Counted from the stretch's first letter, positions 1 to 8,907 are shown. The stretch is 64,000 bases of DNA from Pseudonocardia lacus (GCF_018531445.1 NZ_JAHDTH010000014.1:1-64000); one strand, 5' to 3'. Translations and numbers: made by a program. The notes: a model not told the origin generated them from the letters alone.

Positions 1-179
1 CCGCGGTCGGCCGCGATGGCCACCACGACCAGCGCGCCGCGCGCGTCGGTGGGCTCGGCGCGCAGGTCGGGGACCGTGCACACGTCGCGGATCTCGACCG
101 GGTCCGGGTCGCCGGCCAGCACCACCACCCCGTCCCAGTCGGGGTGGTCGAGCAGCGCGGGCAGGCGCAGCGCCGTCAC
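1..179 (-). CDS. PucR-type transcriptional regulator, N-terminal fragment
   Basis: Only the first 59 codons are inside the window. The gene begins with a GTG that overlaps the end of the preceding DUF917 gene by 4 bp, so it is the last visible gene of the operon. The residues read as the N-terminal purine-catabolism-regulator (PucR_1) domain: an opening with LPALL, then GVVVLAGDPD and VEIRDVCTVPDL, the usual start of PucR/CdaR-like activators that carry a C-terminal helix-turn-helix. PucR proteins commonly sit beside permease/hydantoinase/DUF917 operons and respond to a nitrogenous ring compound. Regulation of this operon is therefore inferred. The helix-turn-helix itself lies outside the window. 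Confidence 0.6.
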   Translation of the reverse strand, partial: MTALRLPALLDHPDWDGVVVLAGDPDPVEIRDVCTVPDLRAEPTDARGALVVVAIAADR

Positions 180-1216
180 ATCAGCACCGGGTCGCAGTCG
201 AGGCCGAACGCGCGCGGCCCGACGTGCACCAGCCGCTCGGGCCGGTCGCGCCACCACCGCGGCCCGGGCAGCACGACGACCGTGACGTCGTCGCCGACGC
301 GCAGCGCGTCGACGGCGATGGGCGCCGCGGTGCGCCGGTCGAGCACGCACAGCAGGTCGGGGCAGCTGGCCACGGGCTCGCCGTCGACCAGCGCCAGCAG
401 GTACTCGTTCTCGGCCTCCAGGCGCAGCACGGGGCCGGTGTCGTCGAGCACGGCGATGCCGGCGCGCCCGAACGTCGCCGACGCGTCGCGGGCGATCTCC
501 ACGACGCGCCCGGCGCCGAGCGCCCGCCCGTCGAGCGCCTCGGCGATCCGCGACGGCGGCGCGGCGGCGTGCGCCCGCCCGAGGTCGAGCGCGCGGGCCA
601 GGTTGCCCAGGCAGGCGTCGTCGCGGACGACGGAGGCGGGGGTCGGGGCGAACGCGCACCCGGCCCACCCGCCGCTCTGCGCGATGAACGCCCTGGCCAC
701 GCGCTCCAGCGACACCGCGTCGGCCCGGTCGAGCAGCACCGTCCGGCCGCCGGGCTCGGTCATCGCGAACGGGGTGAGCGACCCGCCGGCCACGGCCCGG
801 GTGGCCTGGTCGGCCCGCGGCAGGGCCCGCCCCATCAGGTCGGCGTCGACCAGCGGCAGGCGCAGCTCGGCGGCCGCGGCGACGGCGAGCGCGCCGTTGA
901 GCCCGGCCGCCTCCAACGCCATCACCGCCTCGGGTTCGGCTCCCGTCCACCGGGCCAGCGCCCGGACCGCGCCGACGACCTCGTGCCCGCCGGGCAGCTT
1001 CTCGGTGAGCATCCGCGTGCCGCCGAGCATCCCGACGGCGACGACCGGCGCCTCACCCAGCTCCTCGGGGGTGTGCAGGGTGAGCGCGCCATCGCCCAGC
1101 GCGCGGCGCAGCGTCGAGGCGAACACGCCGGCGTCGCCGCCCCCGCCCGATCCGAGCAGGCTGAGCCCGACGACCAGCGCGTCGACGTCCGCCGCCCGCA
1201 GCGCGTTGTCGATCAC
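176..1216 (-). CDS. DUF917 family protein, divergent third copy
   Basis: The protein has 346 residues and a GTG start. It shows the DUF917 hallmarks: an N-terminal glycine loop (GSGGGGD near residue 23), a central LPLVDADLMGRALP segment corresponding to the DADGMGRAFPE motif of the other copies, and a C-terminal CPDLLCVLD strand. Family members are now often described as S-methyl-thiohydantoin desulfurase-like, and they cluster with hydantoinase genes. It departs from the two copies before it: the MMGAPTVMVEK stretch has become MLGGTRMLTEK and the start of the glycine loop is altered, so it may have a different substrate or a partner role. It is the fifth gene of the operon, with 18 bp between it and the previous gene. 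The biochemical function is unknown. Confidence 0.75.
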   Translation of the reverse strand: MIDNALRAADVDALVVGLSLLGSGGGGDAGVFASTLRRALGDGALTLHTPEELGEAPVVAVGMLGGTRMLTEKLPGGHEVVGAVRALARWTGAEPEAVMALEAAGLNGALAVAAAAELRLPLVDADLMGRALPRADQATRAVAGGSLTPFAMTEPGGRTVLLDRADAVSLERVARAFIAQSGGWAGCAFAPTPASVVRDDACLGNLARALDLGRAHAAAPPSRIAEALDGRALGAGRVVEIARDASATFGRAGIAVLDDTGPVLRLEAENEYLLALVDGEPVASCPDLLCVLDRRTAAPIAVDALRVGDDVTVVVLPGPRWWRDRPERLVHVGPRAFGLDCDPVLM

Positions 1217-1234
1217 GCACGGGATCGTCGCAGA

Positions 1235-2371
1235 TCAACCCGGTGTGGAGTGGGTATCGCGGCCCGAACCGTGATACTCGCTCGCCACCTCCACGGGCCG
1301 GAACTCCTCGTCGAGGCCGAAGCACGCCGGCCCGAAGACGGCCAGCGCCTCCGGCGTCCGCATGATCTGCGGCGTCGAGATGCCCACCACGACGACCCGC
1401 TGCCCGTAGCGCAGCCCCTCGGTGGTGATCGGCTCGGCCGACTCCGCCTCCAGCACGCAGATCAGGTCGGGGACGATGGCCGCCACCTCGCCGTCGATCT
1501 CGGCGATCAGCGTCTCGTTCTGGAACCGGGTCCGCAGCGTCGAGGTGCCGTCGAAGGAGACGAACCGGGCCCGGCCGCGGGCGAACCCGTCGACCGTGCG
1601 CCGCTCGACGTCGGCAACCTTCCCGGCGAACAGCACCCGCAGGTGGGTGTAGATCGTCTCGGACAGCGCCTCGGCCAGCGCCGACACCGGGTCGCGCAGC
1701 TGCTCGCGCGCCTCCCGGATCGCCCGGCCGAGCGAGAGCCCCAGCGACAACGTGCGCGGGACGGCGGTGCGCTTCACGTCGGCGCCGCTCATCGCGTACT
1801 CCGCGATCAGCGCGGCGCCGCCCATCCGGATCGTCGCCCCGCGGGCCAGCCACTCCATCCGGATGTTGTCCTGGCCCGTGTCGATGGTGACGGTCTCGCC
1901 GTGGTCGCCGGAGACGACCATGGGCGAGCCCGGCACGCCGTAGACGCCGAAGGTCTCCATCTGCAGCTCGGGGAACGCCCGGCCCATCCCGTCGGCGTCG
2001 ACGACGGGCAGCCCGCTGCGCGCGGCCACCACCAGCGGGATCATCGAGTTGATCCCGCCGCACTCGATCGGCATGGTGGCCGTCGCGCGGCGCCCGAGCA
2101 GCCGTTCGAGGGTGCGCAGCGCGGTCACCGCCTCGTCGCCGCGCGGGATCTTCTCCACCATCACCGTCGGCGCGCCCATCATCGCCGTGGGGATGACGAA
2201 GGCGTCGTCGTCGACCTCGTCGGGGTCGAGCACGGTGATCGGGCCGTGCTCGCGCATGGCCTGCTGCACCATCAGCCGCCCGACGTGCGGGTCGCCCCCG
2301 CCGCCGGTGCCCAGCAGCGCGGCGCCCCTGGCCAGGTCGGGGAGGTCGTCGGGGCCCAGCGTCCAACTCAT
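1235..2371 (-). CDS. DUF917 family protein, second copy
   Basis: The protein has 378 residues. The ATG at 2371 overlaps the stop of the upstream DUF917 gene (ATGA, 4 bp), which fixes the start and indicates translational coupling. Motifs are the loop GTGGGGDPHVGRL near residue 21, MMGAPTVMVEKIP near 64, DADGMGRAFPELQ near 123, and a C-terminal PDLICVLE strand. The two-domain DUF917 (S-Me-THD-like) fold is inferred from the family. With the HyuA-like gene two genes upstream, it probably acts in the cytoplasm on a hydantoin- or thiohydantoin-like ring. The exact substrate cannot be read from the sequence. Confidence 0.8.
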   Translation of the reverse strand: MSWTLGPDDLPDLARGAALLGTGGGGDPHVGRLMVQQAMREHGPITVLDPDEVDDDAFVIPTAMMGAPTVMVEKIPRGDEAVTALRTLERLLGRRATATMPIECGGINSMIPLVVAARSGLPVVDADGMGRAFPELQMETFGVYGVPGSPMVVSGDHGETVTIDTGQDNIRMEWLARGATIRMGGAALIAEYAMSGADVKRTAVPRTLSLGLSLGRAIREAREQLRDPVSALAEALSETIYTHLRVLFAGKVADVERRTVDGFARGRARFVSFDGTSTLRTRFQNETLIAEIDGEVAAIVPDLICVLEAESAEPITTEGLRYGQRVVVVGISTPQIMRTPEALAVFGPACFGLDEEFRPVEVASEYHGSGRDTHSTPG

Positions 2372-3453
2372 GCCGTCACCCGCACCGGGTCGGTGTCGTA
2401 GCCGAAGTACCGCGGCCCGACCAGCTCGATCCCCTCCGGGGAGTGCCAGCGCTCGTCGGCAGGCGCGGCCAGCACGCACACCCGGTGCCCGAAGCGCAGG
2501 GCCTCGGTGGTCACCGGCTCGCCGGTGTCCTGGTCGAGCACGATGATCAGGTCGGGTGTGGTGACGACCGGCTCGCCGGCCCGCATCGCCATGAGGTGCT
2601 CGTTCTGGAAGTGCAGCACCAGGTCGCCGTCCGCCCCCGACACCACGGCCTCGCCGCGGGCGAAGCCGGTCGTCGTGCGCCGGACGACGTCGACGACCTT
2701 GCCGGTGTGCAGCACCACCCCGCCGACGGCGTCGACCACCGCCGCCACCGGGTCGGTGTGCGCGGCCCGCGCCGCCGACACCGCGCGCCCGATCGCCACG
2801 CACAGGCTCAGGGTGCCGTGCACGAGCGCGCTCTTCGCCTGGGCCCCGGTCATCACGTAGTTGCTGATGATCGCCGAGCAGCCCATGGTCACCGTCATCG
2901 AGCGGGCGAGGTCCTCGGCCCACTTGTTGTCCACGGTCCGCAGGACGCCGGTGTTGCCCTTCTCGTCGGAGATCGACATCGGCGTGCACAGGATCCCGTC
3001 GAGGGTCGCCAGCACCATCTGCAGCTCGGGGAACGCCCGGCCCATGCCGTCGCCGTCGACCAGCGGCAGCCCCAGCTGCGCCGCCGCGACCAGCGGGAAC
3101 GTCGAGTTGACCCCGCCGGCCTCGATGCAGGCCACGTGCGTGGGCGTGATCCCGAGGTGCTCGGCGAGCACGGTGACGGCGTGCCCGACCAGCTCGGTCG
3201 AGGGCGTCTTCTCGACCATCACCGTCGGCGCGCCCATCATCGCCACCGGCACCACGCAGGCGTCGGCGGGCAGGTCGTCGGGGTGCACGAGGCGGACCGG
3301 CCCGTGCTCGCGCAGCGCCGCCCCGGCGAGCAGCCGCCCCACGTACGGGTCGCCCCCGCCGCCGGTGCCCAGCACGGCGGCGCCGCGGGCCAGGTCGACC
3401 AGGTCGTCGACGGTGACGGTGTCGATCCGCCGGGCGCTGATCGTCGCGGTCAC
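2368..3453 (-). CDS. DUF917 family protein, first copy
   Basis: The protein has 361 residues and a GTG start overlapping the HyuA-like stop by 4 bp. It shares with the second copy the motifs GTGGGGDPYVGRL, MMGAPTVMVEKTP and DGDGMGRAFPELQ, and a C-terminal PDLIIVLDQ strand. The two are clear tandem paralogues, although similarity outside the motifs is moderate, so the duplication is not recent. The place in the operon, directly after the hydantoinase-like gene, is the common DUF917 arrangement. The copies may form a hetero-oligomer or act on successive intermediates; this is inference. Confidence 0.8.
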   Translation of the reverse strand: MTATISARRIDTVTVDDLVDLARGAAVLGTGGGGDPYVGRLLAGAALREHGPVRLVHPDDLPADACVVPVAMMGAPTVMVEKTPSTELVGHAVTVLAEHLGITPTHVACIEAGGVNSTFPLVAAAQLGLPLVDGDGMGRAFPELQMVLATLDGILCTPMSISDEKGNTGVLRTVDNKWAEDLARSMTVTMGCSAIISNYVMTGAQAKSALVHGTLSLCVAIGRAVSAARAAHTDPVAAVVDAVGGVVLHTGKVVDVVRRTTTGFARGEAVVSGADGDLVLHFQNEHLMAMRAGEPVVTTPDLIIVLDQDTGEPVTTEALRFGHRVCVLAAPADERWHSPEGIELVGPRYFGYDTDPVRVTA

Positions 3454-5018
3454 GAGCCGCTCCCCACCGGCGAGTCGATGCGCAGGTCGCCGACGGCCTT
3501 GCAGCGGATGCGGGTGGCGTTGCCCGGCAGGTACGGGATCGGCACCTCGTCGAAGTCGACGATCTCGATCGTGGACGGGTCGGCGCCGGCCACGACCGCC
3601 CGGTCGACGGCCTCCTGCCGGGCCTCGTCGACGACCGCGTCGCGGCGGCCGGGCTCGATCGCGAACACCCGGTCGACCTCACCGCCGACCTGGGCGATCG
3701 CCGCGCCGATGGCGTTGGCGACGGCGAAGTTCTCCGGCCGGTGCACCAACCCGATGCCGGGCAGCTCGTCGGGCAGCAGCACCGACCCGCCGCCCACGCC
3801 GACGACGGGCAGCGGGTCGGCGGAGACCCGCATCCGGTCGACGACGTCGGCCACGTCCGCGGCGATCCGCTCCAGCGCCGCCGCCACCAGCTCCCTCGGC
3901 AGCCCGGCCGTACGGCTGCGGTCGCCGATGTCGGCCCGGCCGGCGGCCACGGCCACGTCCGTGGCGGTGATCAGGTCGCCGCCGAACACCAGCGCCTTCT
4001 CGGTGAGCCGGTAGCCCACCGAGTCCGGCCCGACGGTCGGGGTCTCCAACCCCCGGACCAGGCTGCCGCCGCCGATGCCGACCGACAGCACGTCGGGCAT
4101 GCGGAAGTTGGTGCGGATGCCGGCCACGCTGACCTCGACCGTCGCCTCCCGCGGGAACCCGCCGTTCAGCACGCCCACGTCGGTGGTGGTGCCGCCGATG
4201 TCGACGACGGCGCAGGTGCCGAGCCCGGAGAGCACCGCGGCGCCGCGCATGGAGTTGGTCGGGCCGGAGGCGAACGTGGCCACCGGGTAGCGGCGGGCGA
4301 ACCCGACGTCCATCAGCGTGCCGTCGTTCTGGCTGAGGTAGAGCGGGGCGGTGATGCCGTGCCCGGCGATGGACGCGGCCAGGCCGTCGACGATGCCCGC
4401 GGCCAGCTCGCGCAGCGCCGCGTTGATGATCGTCGCGTTCTCCCGCTCCAGCAGCCCGACGCGGCCGATCTCGTGCGACAGCGAGATCGGCACGTCGTCG
4501 CCGAGCTCCTCGGCCACGATCTCCGCGGCGCGCACCTCGAACTCCGTGTTGACCGGCGAGAACACCGAGCTGATCGCGACCGACCGGACGCCGTGGGCGG
4601 CCATGTCGGCGGCGTGGCGGCGCAGCTCGTCGACGTCGAGCGCGGAGATCGGGCGCCCGTCGAACTCGTGGCCGCCGTGCGCCAGGTAGGACCGGCCGCT
4701 GATCGCGCCGACCAGCCGCTCGGGCCAGTCGACCATCGGCGGCAGCGAGGCCGTGGCCGGCAACCCCAGCCGCAGCGCGGCCGTCGGGGCGAGCCGGTCG
4801 GCCTCGACCAGGGCGTTGATGAAGTGCGTCGTGCCGATCATGACCGCGGCGATGTCGGCCGGCGCGAACGGGTGCGCGGCCTGCAGCGCGTCGAGCGCGG
4901 TGACGATGCCGGAGGTGACGTCGGAGGTGGTCGCCGACTTGACCGCGCCCAGCAGGCGCTCGCCGTCCATCAGCACTGCGTCGGTGTTGGTGCCGCCGAC
5001 GTCGATCCCGATCCGCAT
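3450..5018 (-). CDS. hydantoinase/oxoprolinase (HyuA-like) family protein
   Basis: The protein has 522 residues. The N-terminus opens with the phosphate-binding motif IGIDVGGTNTDAV of the Hydant_A_N domain. A second ASKHA-type motif, VVDIGGTTTDVGVLNGG, sits near residue 270, followed by the hydantoinase A region ending with VVGVGGGSVLLP. Such proteins are ATP-dependent amidohydrolases of 5-oxoproline or hydantoin rings, usually of 500-700 residues. No separate HyuB subunit is visible here, as is usual in DUF917 operons. The gene lies 5 bp after the permease gene and overlaps the first DUF917 gene by 4 bp. The substrate is unknown. Confidence 0.85.
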   Translation of the reverse strand: MRIGIDVGGTNTDAVLMDGERLLGAVKSATTSDVTSGIVTALDALQAAHPFAPADIAAVMIGTTHFINALVEADRLAPTAALRLGLPATASLPPMVDWPERLVGAISGRSYLAHGGHEFDGRPISALDVDELRRHAADMAAHGVRSVAISSVFSPVNTEFEVRAAEIVAEELGDDVPISLSHEIGRVGLLERENATIINAALRELAAGIVDGLAASIAGHGITAPLYLSQNDGTLMDVGFARRYPVATFASGPTNSMRGAAVLSGLGTCAVVDIGGTTTDVGVLNGGFPREATVEVSVAGIRTNFRMPDVLSVGIGGGSLVRGLETPTVGPDSVGYRLTEKALVFGGDLITATDVAVAAGRADIGDRSRTAGLPRELVAAALERIAADVADVVDRMRVSADPLPVVGVGGGSVLLPDELPGIGLVHRPENFAVANAIGAAIAQVGGEVDRVFAIEPGRRDAVVDEARQEAVDRAVVAGADPSTIEIVDFDEVPIPYLPGNATRIRCKAVGDLRIDSPVGSGS

Positions 5019-5023
5019 GCGCG

Positions 5024-6361
5024 TCAGTCCTTCGTGGAGACGAGTTCGGTGTCGGACAGGTCGGCGGTCGGGCTGGTGCCCACGCCCCGGACCAGCCCGA
5101 GCTTGCCGGCGACCGTGTAGAGCGCGAACGCCGCGACCAGGGAGTTGATGCTGGGCAGGCCCCAGGTGACGAAGTAGCCGATCACCGCCGACACCACCCA
5201 GACGACCAGCGTCGCGGGCACCCACGTCGGCGCCGACTCGGGCAGCCTGCCCGCGGCGCGGCTGGCCTCCAGCTCGCCGCGCCAGCGCTTCACCACGAAG
5301 TACTCGGCGACCATGATCCCGGCGATCGGCGGGAAGGCCACCCCGAGCACGGTCAGGAAGCCGATGAAGCTGTCCAGGATGCCGCCCGCGGCCAGCACGC
5401 TGCCCACCACGCCGAGGCACAGCGTGGCGACGGCCCGGTTGATCCGCTTGCCCAGCACCGTGCCGACGAAGTTCACCAGCCCCAGCCCGGAGCTGTAGAG
5501 GTTCCAGTCGTTGATCTTCAGCGTGCCCAGGATGATGACCAGGGTGCCGACCCAGCCCACCGACGACGTGACGATCGTGATGATGTCGTCGGAGCGGATG
5601 GCGTGCGCCAGCAGCACGCCCGACAGGCCGATCACGTACTCGCCGAGGGTGAACCCGACGACCGTCTGCTTGACGACGTCACCGGACGTGCGGTTGAACC
5701 GCGTCATGTCCGGGGTGATGACCGCGCCGACGATGAACCCGCCCGCGACCAGCGTGGTGCCCTCCAGCAGCGTCAGCTGCGGCCCCGGCGGCGGGCCGGT
5801 CATCAGCGTGCCGATGTCGTGGTTGAGCAGCTCGCTGCCGATCGACCACGCCACCAGCACCAGGAACGCCGGCACCGTCACGTAGGCGACCCACTTCATC
5901 GAGGCGAAGCCCCACAGCACGATGAACGTGACCGCCAACCCGAACAGCAGCGACCACACCCAGGTCGGCAGCACGCCGATCAGGCTGGCCAGCCCTTGCG
6001 CCGACACCCCCGACTGGATGCCGAACCAGCCGATCAGGCTGATCCCGATGGCCAGCCCCACGACGGCGCTGCCCCCGTGGCCGAACCCGGTCCAGCGCGT
6101 GAGCAGCGAGGTCTGCAGCCCCTCCCGGGCCCCGATGATCCCGACCCCGATGGAGACCAGCTCCAGGATCACCGCACCGAGCGTGAACGCCCAGAACGCC
6201 GTCCAGAAGTCCATCCCGAACCCGAGCGTCGAGCCGAGCAGGAACTGGCTCAGCGCCGAGACCTGGCCGAACCGCTGCACGGCGACCGACCACCACGAGT
6301 AGCGGGCGTCCCGCGGGACGCGGGTGAGCGCGTAGTCGTCGACTCCCACCTGACCTGCCAT
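5024..6361 (-). CDS. NCS1 family permease (CodB/purine-cytosine type)
   Basis: The protein has 445 residues with about 12 hydrophobic segments. The N-terminal RYSWWSVAVQRFGQVSALSQFLLG region and the internal GWFGIQ, ITPDMTRF and INDWNLYSSGLGL segments are typical of nucleobase:cation symporter-1 proteins of the CodB branch. It should import a nucleobase- or hydantoin-like compound across the cytoplasmic membrane for the downstream enzymes. The ATG at 6361 has a GGAGG five bases upstream. It is the first gene of the operon, so the promoter lies in the 203-bp divergent gap before it. The C-terminal tail is polar and acidic. Confidence 0.85.
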   Translation of the reverse strand: MAGQVGVDDYALTRVPRDARYSWWSVAVQRFGQVSALSQFLLGSTLGFGMDFWTAFWAFTLGAVILELVSIGVGIIGAREGLQTSLLTRWTGFGHGGSAVVGLAIGISLIGWFGIQSGVSAQGLASLIGVLPTWVWSLLFGLAVTFIVLWGFASMKWVAYVTVPAFLVLVAWSIGSELLNHDIGTLMTGPPPGPQLTLLEGTTLVAGGFIVGAVITPDMTRFNRTSGDVVKQTVVGFTLGEYVIGLSGVLLAHAIRSDDIITIVTSSVGWVGTLVIILGTLKINDWNLYSSGLGLVNFVGTVLGKRINRAVATLCLGVVGSVLAAGGILDSFIGFLTVLGVAFPPIAGIMVAEYFVVKRWRGELEASRAAGRLPESAPTWVPATLVVWVVSAVIGYFVTWGLPSINSLVAAFALYTVAGKLGLVRGVGTSPTADLSDTELVSTKD

Positions 6362-6460
6362 GGCATCCTCCGGCTCTCGGGCGGTGATGGAGTGGGGCCA
6401 CGCTAGGTCGGGGACGAGGCGGCGGTCACGAGGCGTGATGCCCAGCTGCGGCGCGGGTGC

Positions 6461-6475
6461 TGTGCAGCATGCACA
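6461..6475. promoter_or_regulatory. inverted repeat, candidate operator of the permease operon
   Basis: TGTGCA-GCA-TGCACA is a perfect 6-bp inverted repeat with a 3-bp spacer. It lies in the 203-bp gap between the minus-strand permease operon and the plus-strand peptidase gene. Position and symmetry suit a regulator-binding site, perhaps for the PucR-type protein encoded by the operon. There is no direct evidence. Confidence 0.35.
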
Positions 6476-6564
6476 AGTCGGTGCCCGTACATACGCGTGT
6501 GCCATCAGCAACCGCCGACTCCGCCGTCCTCGCGATGCGCGCCACCCGACGGTAGGAAGGAGGA

Positions 6565-7974
6565 GTGACCCCACCAGCCGAGCCAGGTTTGCCGGCCTGG
6601 CTGGTCGAGGAACTGCGCAGCGTCCCCGACTTCGCCACCTTCGCCGGTACTGACGAGCTGGCCGCCGACGCGATCCGCCTGACGAGCCGTTATGCGGGCG
6701 TGATGAGCAGCCGGGTGATCGGCTTGTCGGCCGGGAAAGAACCACTGATCTGCCTGACGATCACCGGTGGCTCGGCGGCGAGAAGGCACGCACTCGTCTA
6801 CGGCCTTCCCCACCCGAACGAGCCGGTAGGCGGACTGACGAGCCTGCACCTCGCCGAACGGCTGGCCGCGGACAGCTCGCTCCGGGAACGCCTGGGTCTG
6901 GTCTGGCACATCGTCCCGAACATCGACCCCGACGGCCTGCGGCTCAACAGTGGCTGGCTGCACGGCCCGTTCACGCGGGAGCATTACAGCCGCACGCTGT
7001 TCCGGCCGGCGTTCAACGAGCAAATCGACTGGAGCTTCCCTCTCAGCAACGAGTCCGCGCCGGACACGGACGACGAGCGGCCGCCCGAGACGCGCGCCCT
7101 GATGCAGCTGATCGACACGCACCGACCGGTCCTGCTGTCGTCGCTGCACAACGCGGAACAGGGCGAGGTCTACTACTACGTCGGCCGTGACGACCGGGAA
7201 CTGCTGGCGGCGCTGCAGCGGATCCCCGCCGCACTGGGCATGTCGCTCTACCGCGGGACACCCGAGTCCGGATGGGCCCACCGCCTCGCGGACGGCGTCT
7301 ACCGCTCCCTGGATATCCGCGACTCCATCGCCTACGAGCGCGCCGCAGGCGCTGTCCCCCCGACGCCGACCGGCAACTCCGGCTCCGCCTACGCCGCCCG
7401 GCACGGCGGGCTGTCGCTGACCATCGAGGTGCCCTACTGGCGCGACCCGCGGACCTCGAACGCCGAACCGACCCCGGTGCGGCTCGCCGACGCCCTCCTT
7501 AAGCACAGCCGGCTGCTCGCCGACCTGGGCGAAGTCCTGACGTCGACCCTCCGCTCGATCGACGGCGACACCCGCATCGACTCGCCGTTCCTGCGGGCCG
7601 GCCGCCACTTCGCCGCGAGCGCGACGATGGACGCCGCGGACTCCCTCCGCCGGGGCCGGGAACTGCCCGACGACCGACGCGCGACCGTCGCGGAACTCGT
7701 GTCCATCGAGGACAAGGTGTTCTTGTTCCGGCTGCGCAACACTGGTCTACTGCTGCGCGCGCTGGACCAGGAGATCATCCACGGCAACCGGAGCGAGGCC
7801 GTCCGCTCTGCGCACGACCGGCTCACCGATGTGCACGCGAAGTGGAGCGACGAGGTTACCGGCGCGGCGGCAGCGGCGGGGGTGACCCGCAACGCCATCG
7901 GCGCGATGGTCGCCGTCCAGTACGGTTCGGTGCTCGCCGCCGCGGCCCATCTCCGCGGCTCCGCAGGGGATTGA
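6565..7974 (+). CDS. M14-family zinc carboxypeptidase-like protein
   Basis: The protein has 469 residues. The M14 zinc motif HxxE is present as HPNEPVG (His83, Glu86), the third ligand as LSSLHNAEQG (His195), and the catalytic glutamate in SLTIEVPYW (Glu288). The core therefore ends near residue 300, and the last 170 residues are an extra, mainly helical region of unknown role. There is no signal peptide, so the enzyme appears cytoplasmic. The GTG start follows a purine-rich stretch (GGAAGGAGGA) with unusually tight spacing. It is transcribed away from the permease operon, and no partner gene is evident. The substrate (peptide or amide) is unknown. Confidence 0.7.
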   Translation: MTPPAEPGLPAWLVEELRSVPDFATFAGTDELAADAIRLTSRYAGVMSSRVIGLSAGKEPLICLTITGGSAARRHALVYGLPHPNEPVGGLTSLHLAERLAADSSLRERLGLVWHIVPNIDPDGLRLNSGWLHGPFTREHYSRTLFRPAFNEQIDWSFPLSNESAPDTDDERPPETRALMQLIDTHRPVLLSSLHNAEQGEVYYYVGRDDRELLAALQRIPAALGMSLYRGTPESGWAHRLADGVYRSLDIRDSIAYERAAGAVPPTPTGNSGSAYAARHGGLSLTIEVPYWRDPRTSNAEPTPVRLADALLKHSRLLADLGEVLTSTLRSIDGDTRIDSPFLRAGRHFAASATMDAADSLRRGRELPDDRRATVAELVSIEDKVFLFRLRNTGLLLRALDQEIIHGNRSEAVRSAHDRLTDVHAKWSDEVTGAAAAAGVTRNAIGAMVAVQYGSVLAAAAHLRGSAGD

Positions 7975-8058
7975 CCAACAGCGCGTCGACGACCGGAAGA
8001 CATCCGCGCGACTTCCGCGCATACTGAGGCCTCGCCGACGGAAGGGCCCCGTCCACGC

Positions 8059-8463
8059 ATGCACCCGAACGGTTTCGCGCGCGAGCTGATTGAGCTGCAG
8101 GAGTTGGCCCACACGTTGTTCGACGTGCTCCGGGAACGGTTCACGGTGGGCGAGAGCCTGCTCATCCGATTCGACCGGATCGACAGCCTCGCCGAAGCCG
8201 AGATCGGGCAGGAGCAGGTCGTCGCCACGGCCCTGCTGTGTTCGCAGTTGCTGCATCGGGTCACCACGGTGCCGTCCGAAACCGACCCGCGCCACATCGT
8301 CACGCTGTGCGATGTCATCGACCAGGCATTGATCAACCTGGTGGAGGAATGCGAGTGGGACCCCGCCATTGACGTCGTCAGCCGAACGCACAGGCGCATC
8401 TGCGACCTCGGCATGAACCTCGCCGTGCTCGCCGACCCCAGCGCGCCGGACTTCTCCGGATAG
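8059..8463 (+). CDS. hypothetical protein, helical, 134 aa
   Basis: I do not recognise the family. The protein is acidic and leucine-rich and probably all-helical (ELIELQELAHTLFDVLRERF, then several amphipathic stretches), with no membrane segment or signal peptide. Its ATG lies 84 bp after the M14 peptidase gene on the same strand, so co-transcription is possible. No clear ribosome-binding site precedes the ATG. The mid-length open frame with G/C-biased third positions supports it as coding. Confidence 0.5.
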   Translation: MHPNGFARELIELQELAHTLFDVLRERFTVGESLLIRFDRIDSLAEAEIGQEQVVATALLCSQLLHRVTTVPSETDPRHIVTLCDVIDQALINLVEECEWDPAIDVVSRTHRRICDLGMNLAVLADPSAPDFSG

Positions 8464-8492
8464 GCCGGACGCCCGAGCCGCCGCTCGTACGG

Positions 8493-8756
8493 CTACGGCC
8501 GCCGCGGCGCGGCGTGGTCGACGCCCTGCTCGTACCGCTCGCGCTGCTCCTCGGTGGACCGGTTGCCCGTCTCCTGCAGCACCCGCAGGATCTTGTCGCG
8601 GCCCTCGGTCTGCACGATGGCCGCGGACTTCTCGATGACGATCTCGCGCACGTAGTCCGACAGCGTCTGCCCGCGGAAGGCGGCAACCGTCTCCACGAGG
8701 CGTCGGTCCTGGACGGACAGCCGGAAGCACAGCGGACTGGACGACTCTCGGGGCAT
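8493..8756 (-). CDS. ribbon-helix-helix (DUF1778/CopG-like) protein, antitoxin-like
   Basis: The protein has 87 residues. A short basic/polar start is followed by LCFRLSVQDRRLVETVAAFRGQ and TLSDYVREIVIEK, the strand-helix-helix pattern of DUF1778-type (TacA-like) antitoxins, which dimerise and bind operator DNA. The ATG at 8756 has AGAGGA about 9 bases upstream; an open frame continues further upstream but without the family pattern. No acetyltransferase or other toxin lies on either side, so it is either an orphan antitoxin or a stand-alone RHH regulator. Confidence 0.6.
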   Translation of the reverse strand: MPRESSSPLCFRLSVQDRRLVETVAAFRGQTLSDYVREIVIEKSAAIVQTEGRDKILRVLQETGNRSTEEQRERYEQGVDHAAPRRP

Positions 8757-8830
8757 GTCGACGATCCTCTGGTCGCTGTTGCTGCGCCGCAGCTTCGGTC
8801 CGGGCGGGATGCTCCGATCCCGGATCCCCT

Positions 8831-8859
8831 GACTGTCTAACAGAATACGCATGACAGTC
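8831..8859. promoter_or_regulatory. inverted repeat upstream of the RHH gene
   Basis: GACTGTC and GACAGTC form perfect 7-bp arms 15 bp apart, 75-100 bp upstream of the RHH start codon, in an AT-richer patch. RHH antitoxins usually bind such repeats to autoregulate. The assignment as an operator is inference from position. Confidence 0.35.
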
Positions 8860-8907
8860 TGGGGCGCAAGCAAGTGCACGGCGCAACGCCACGACTCCGC
8901 TCAGGTA

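Noticed and set aside
224-2401. 725-codon plus-strand open frame across the DUF917 genes
   Set aside because: Shadow frame in very high-GC DNA, with His/Arg/Gly-rich low-complexity residues. The minus strand carries DUF917 motifs.
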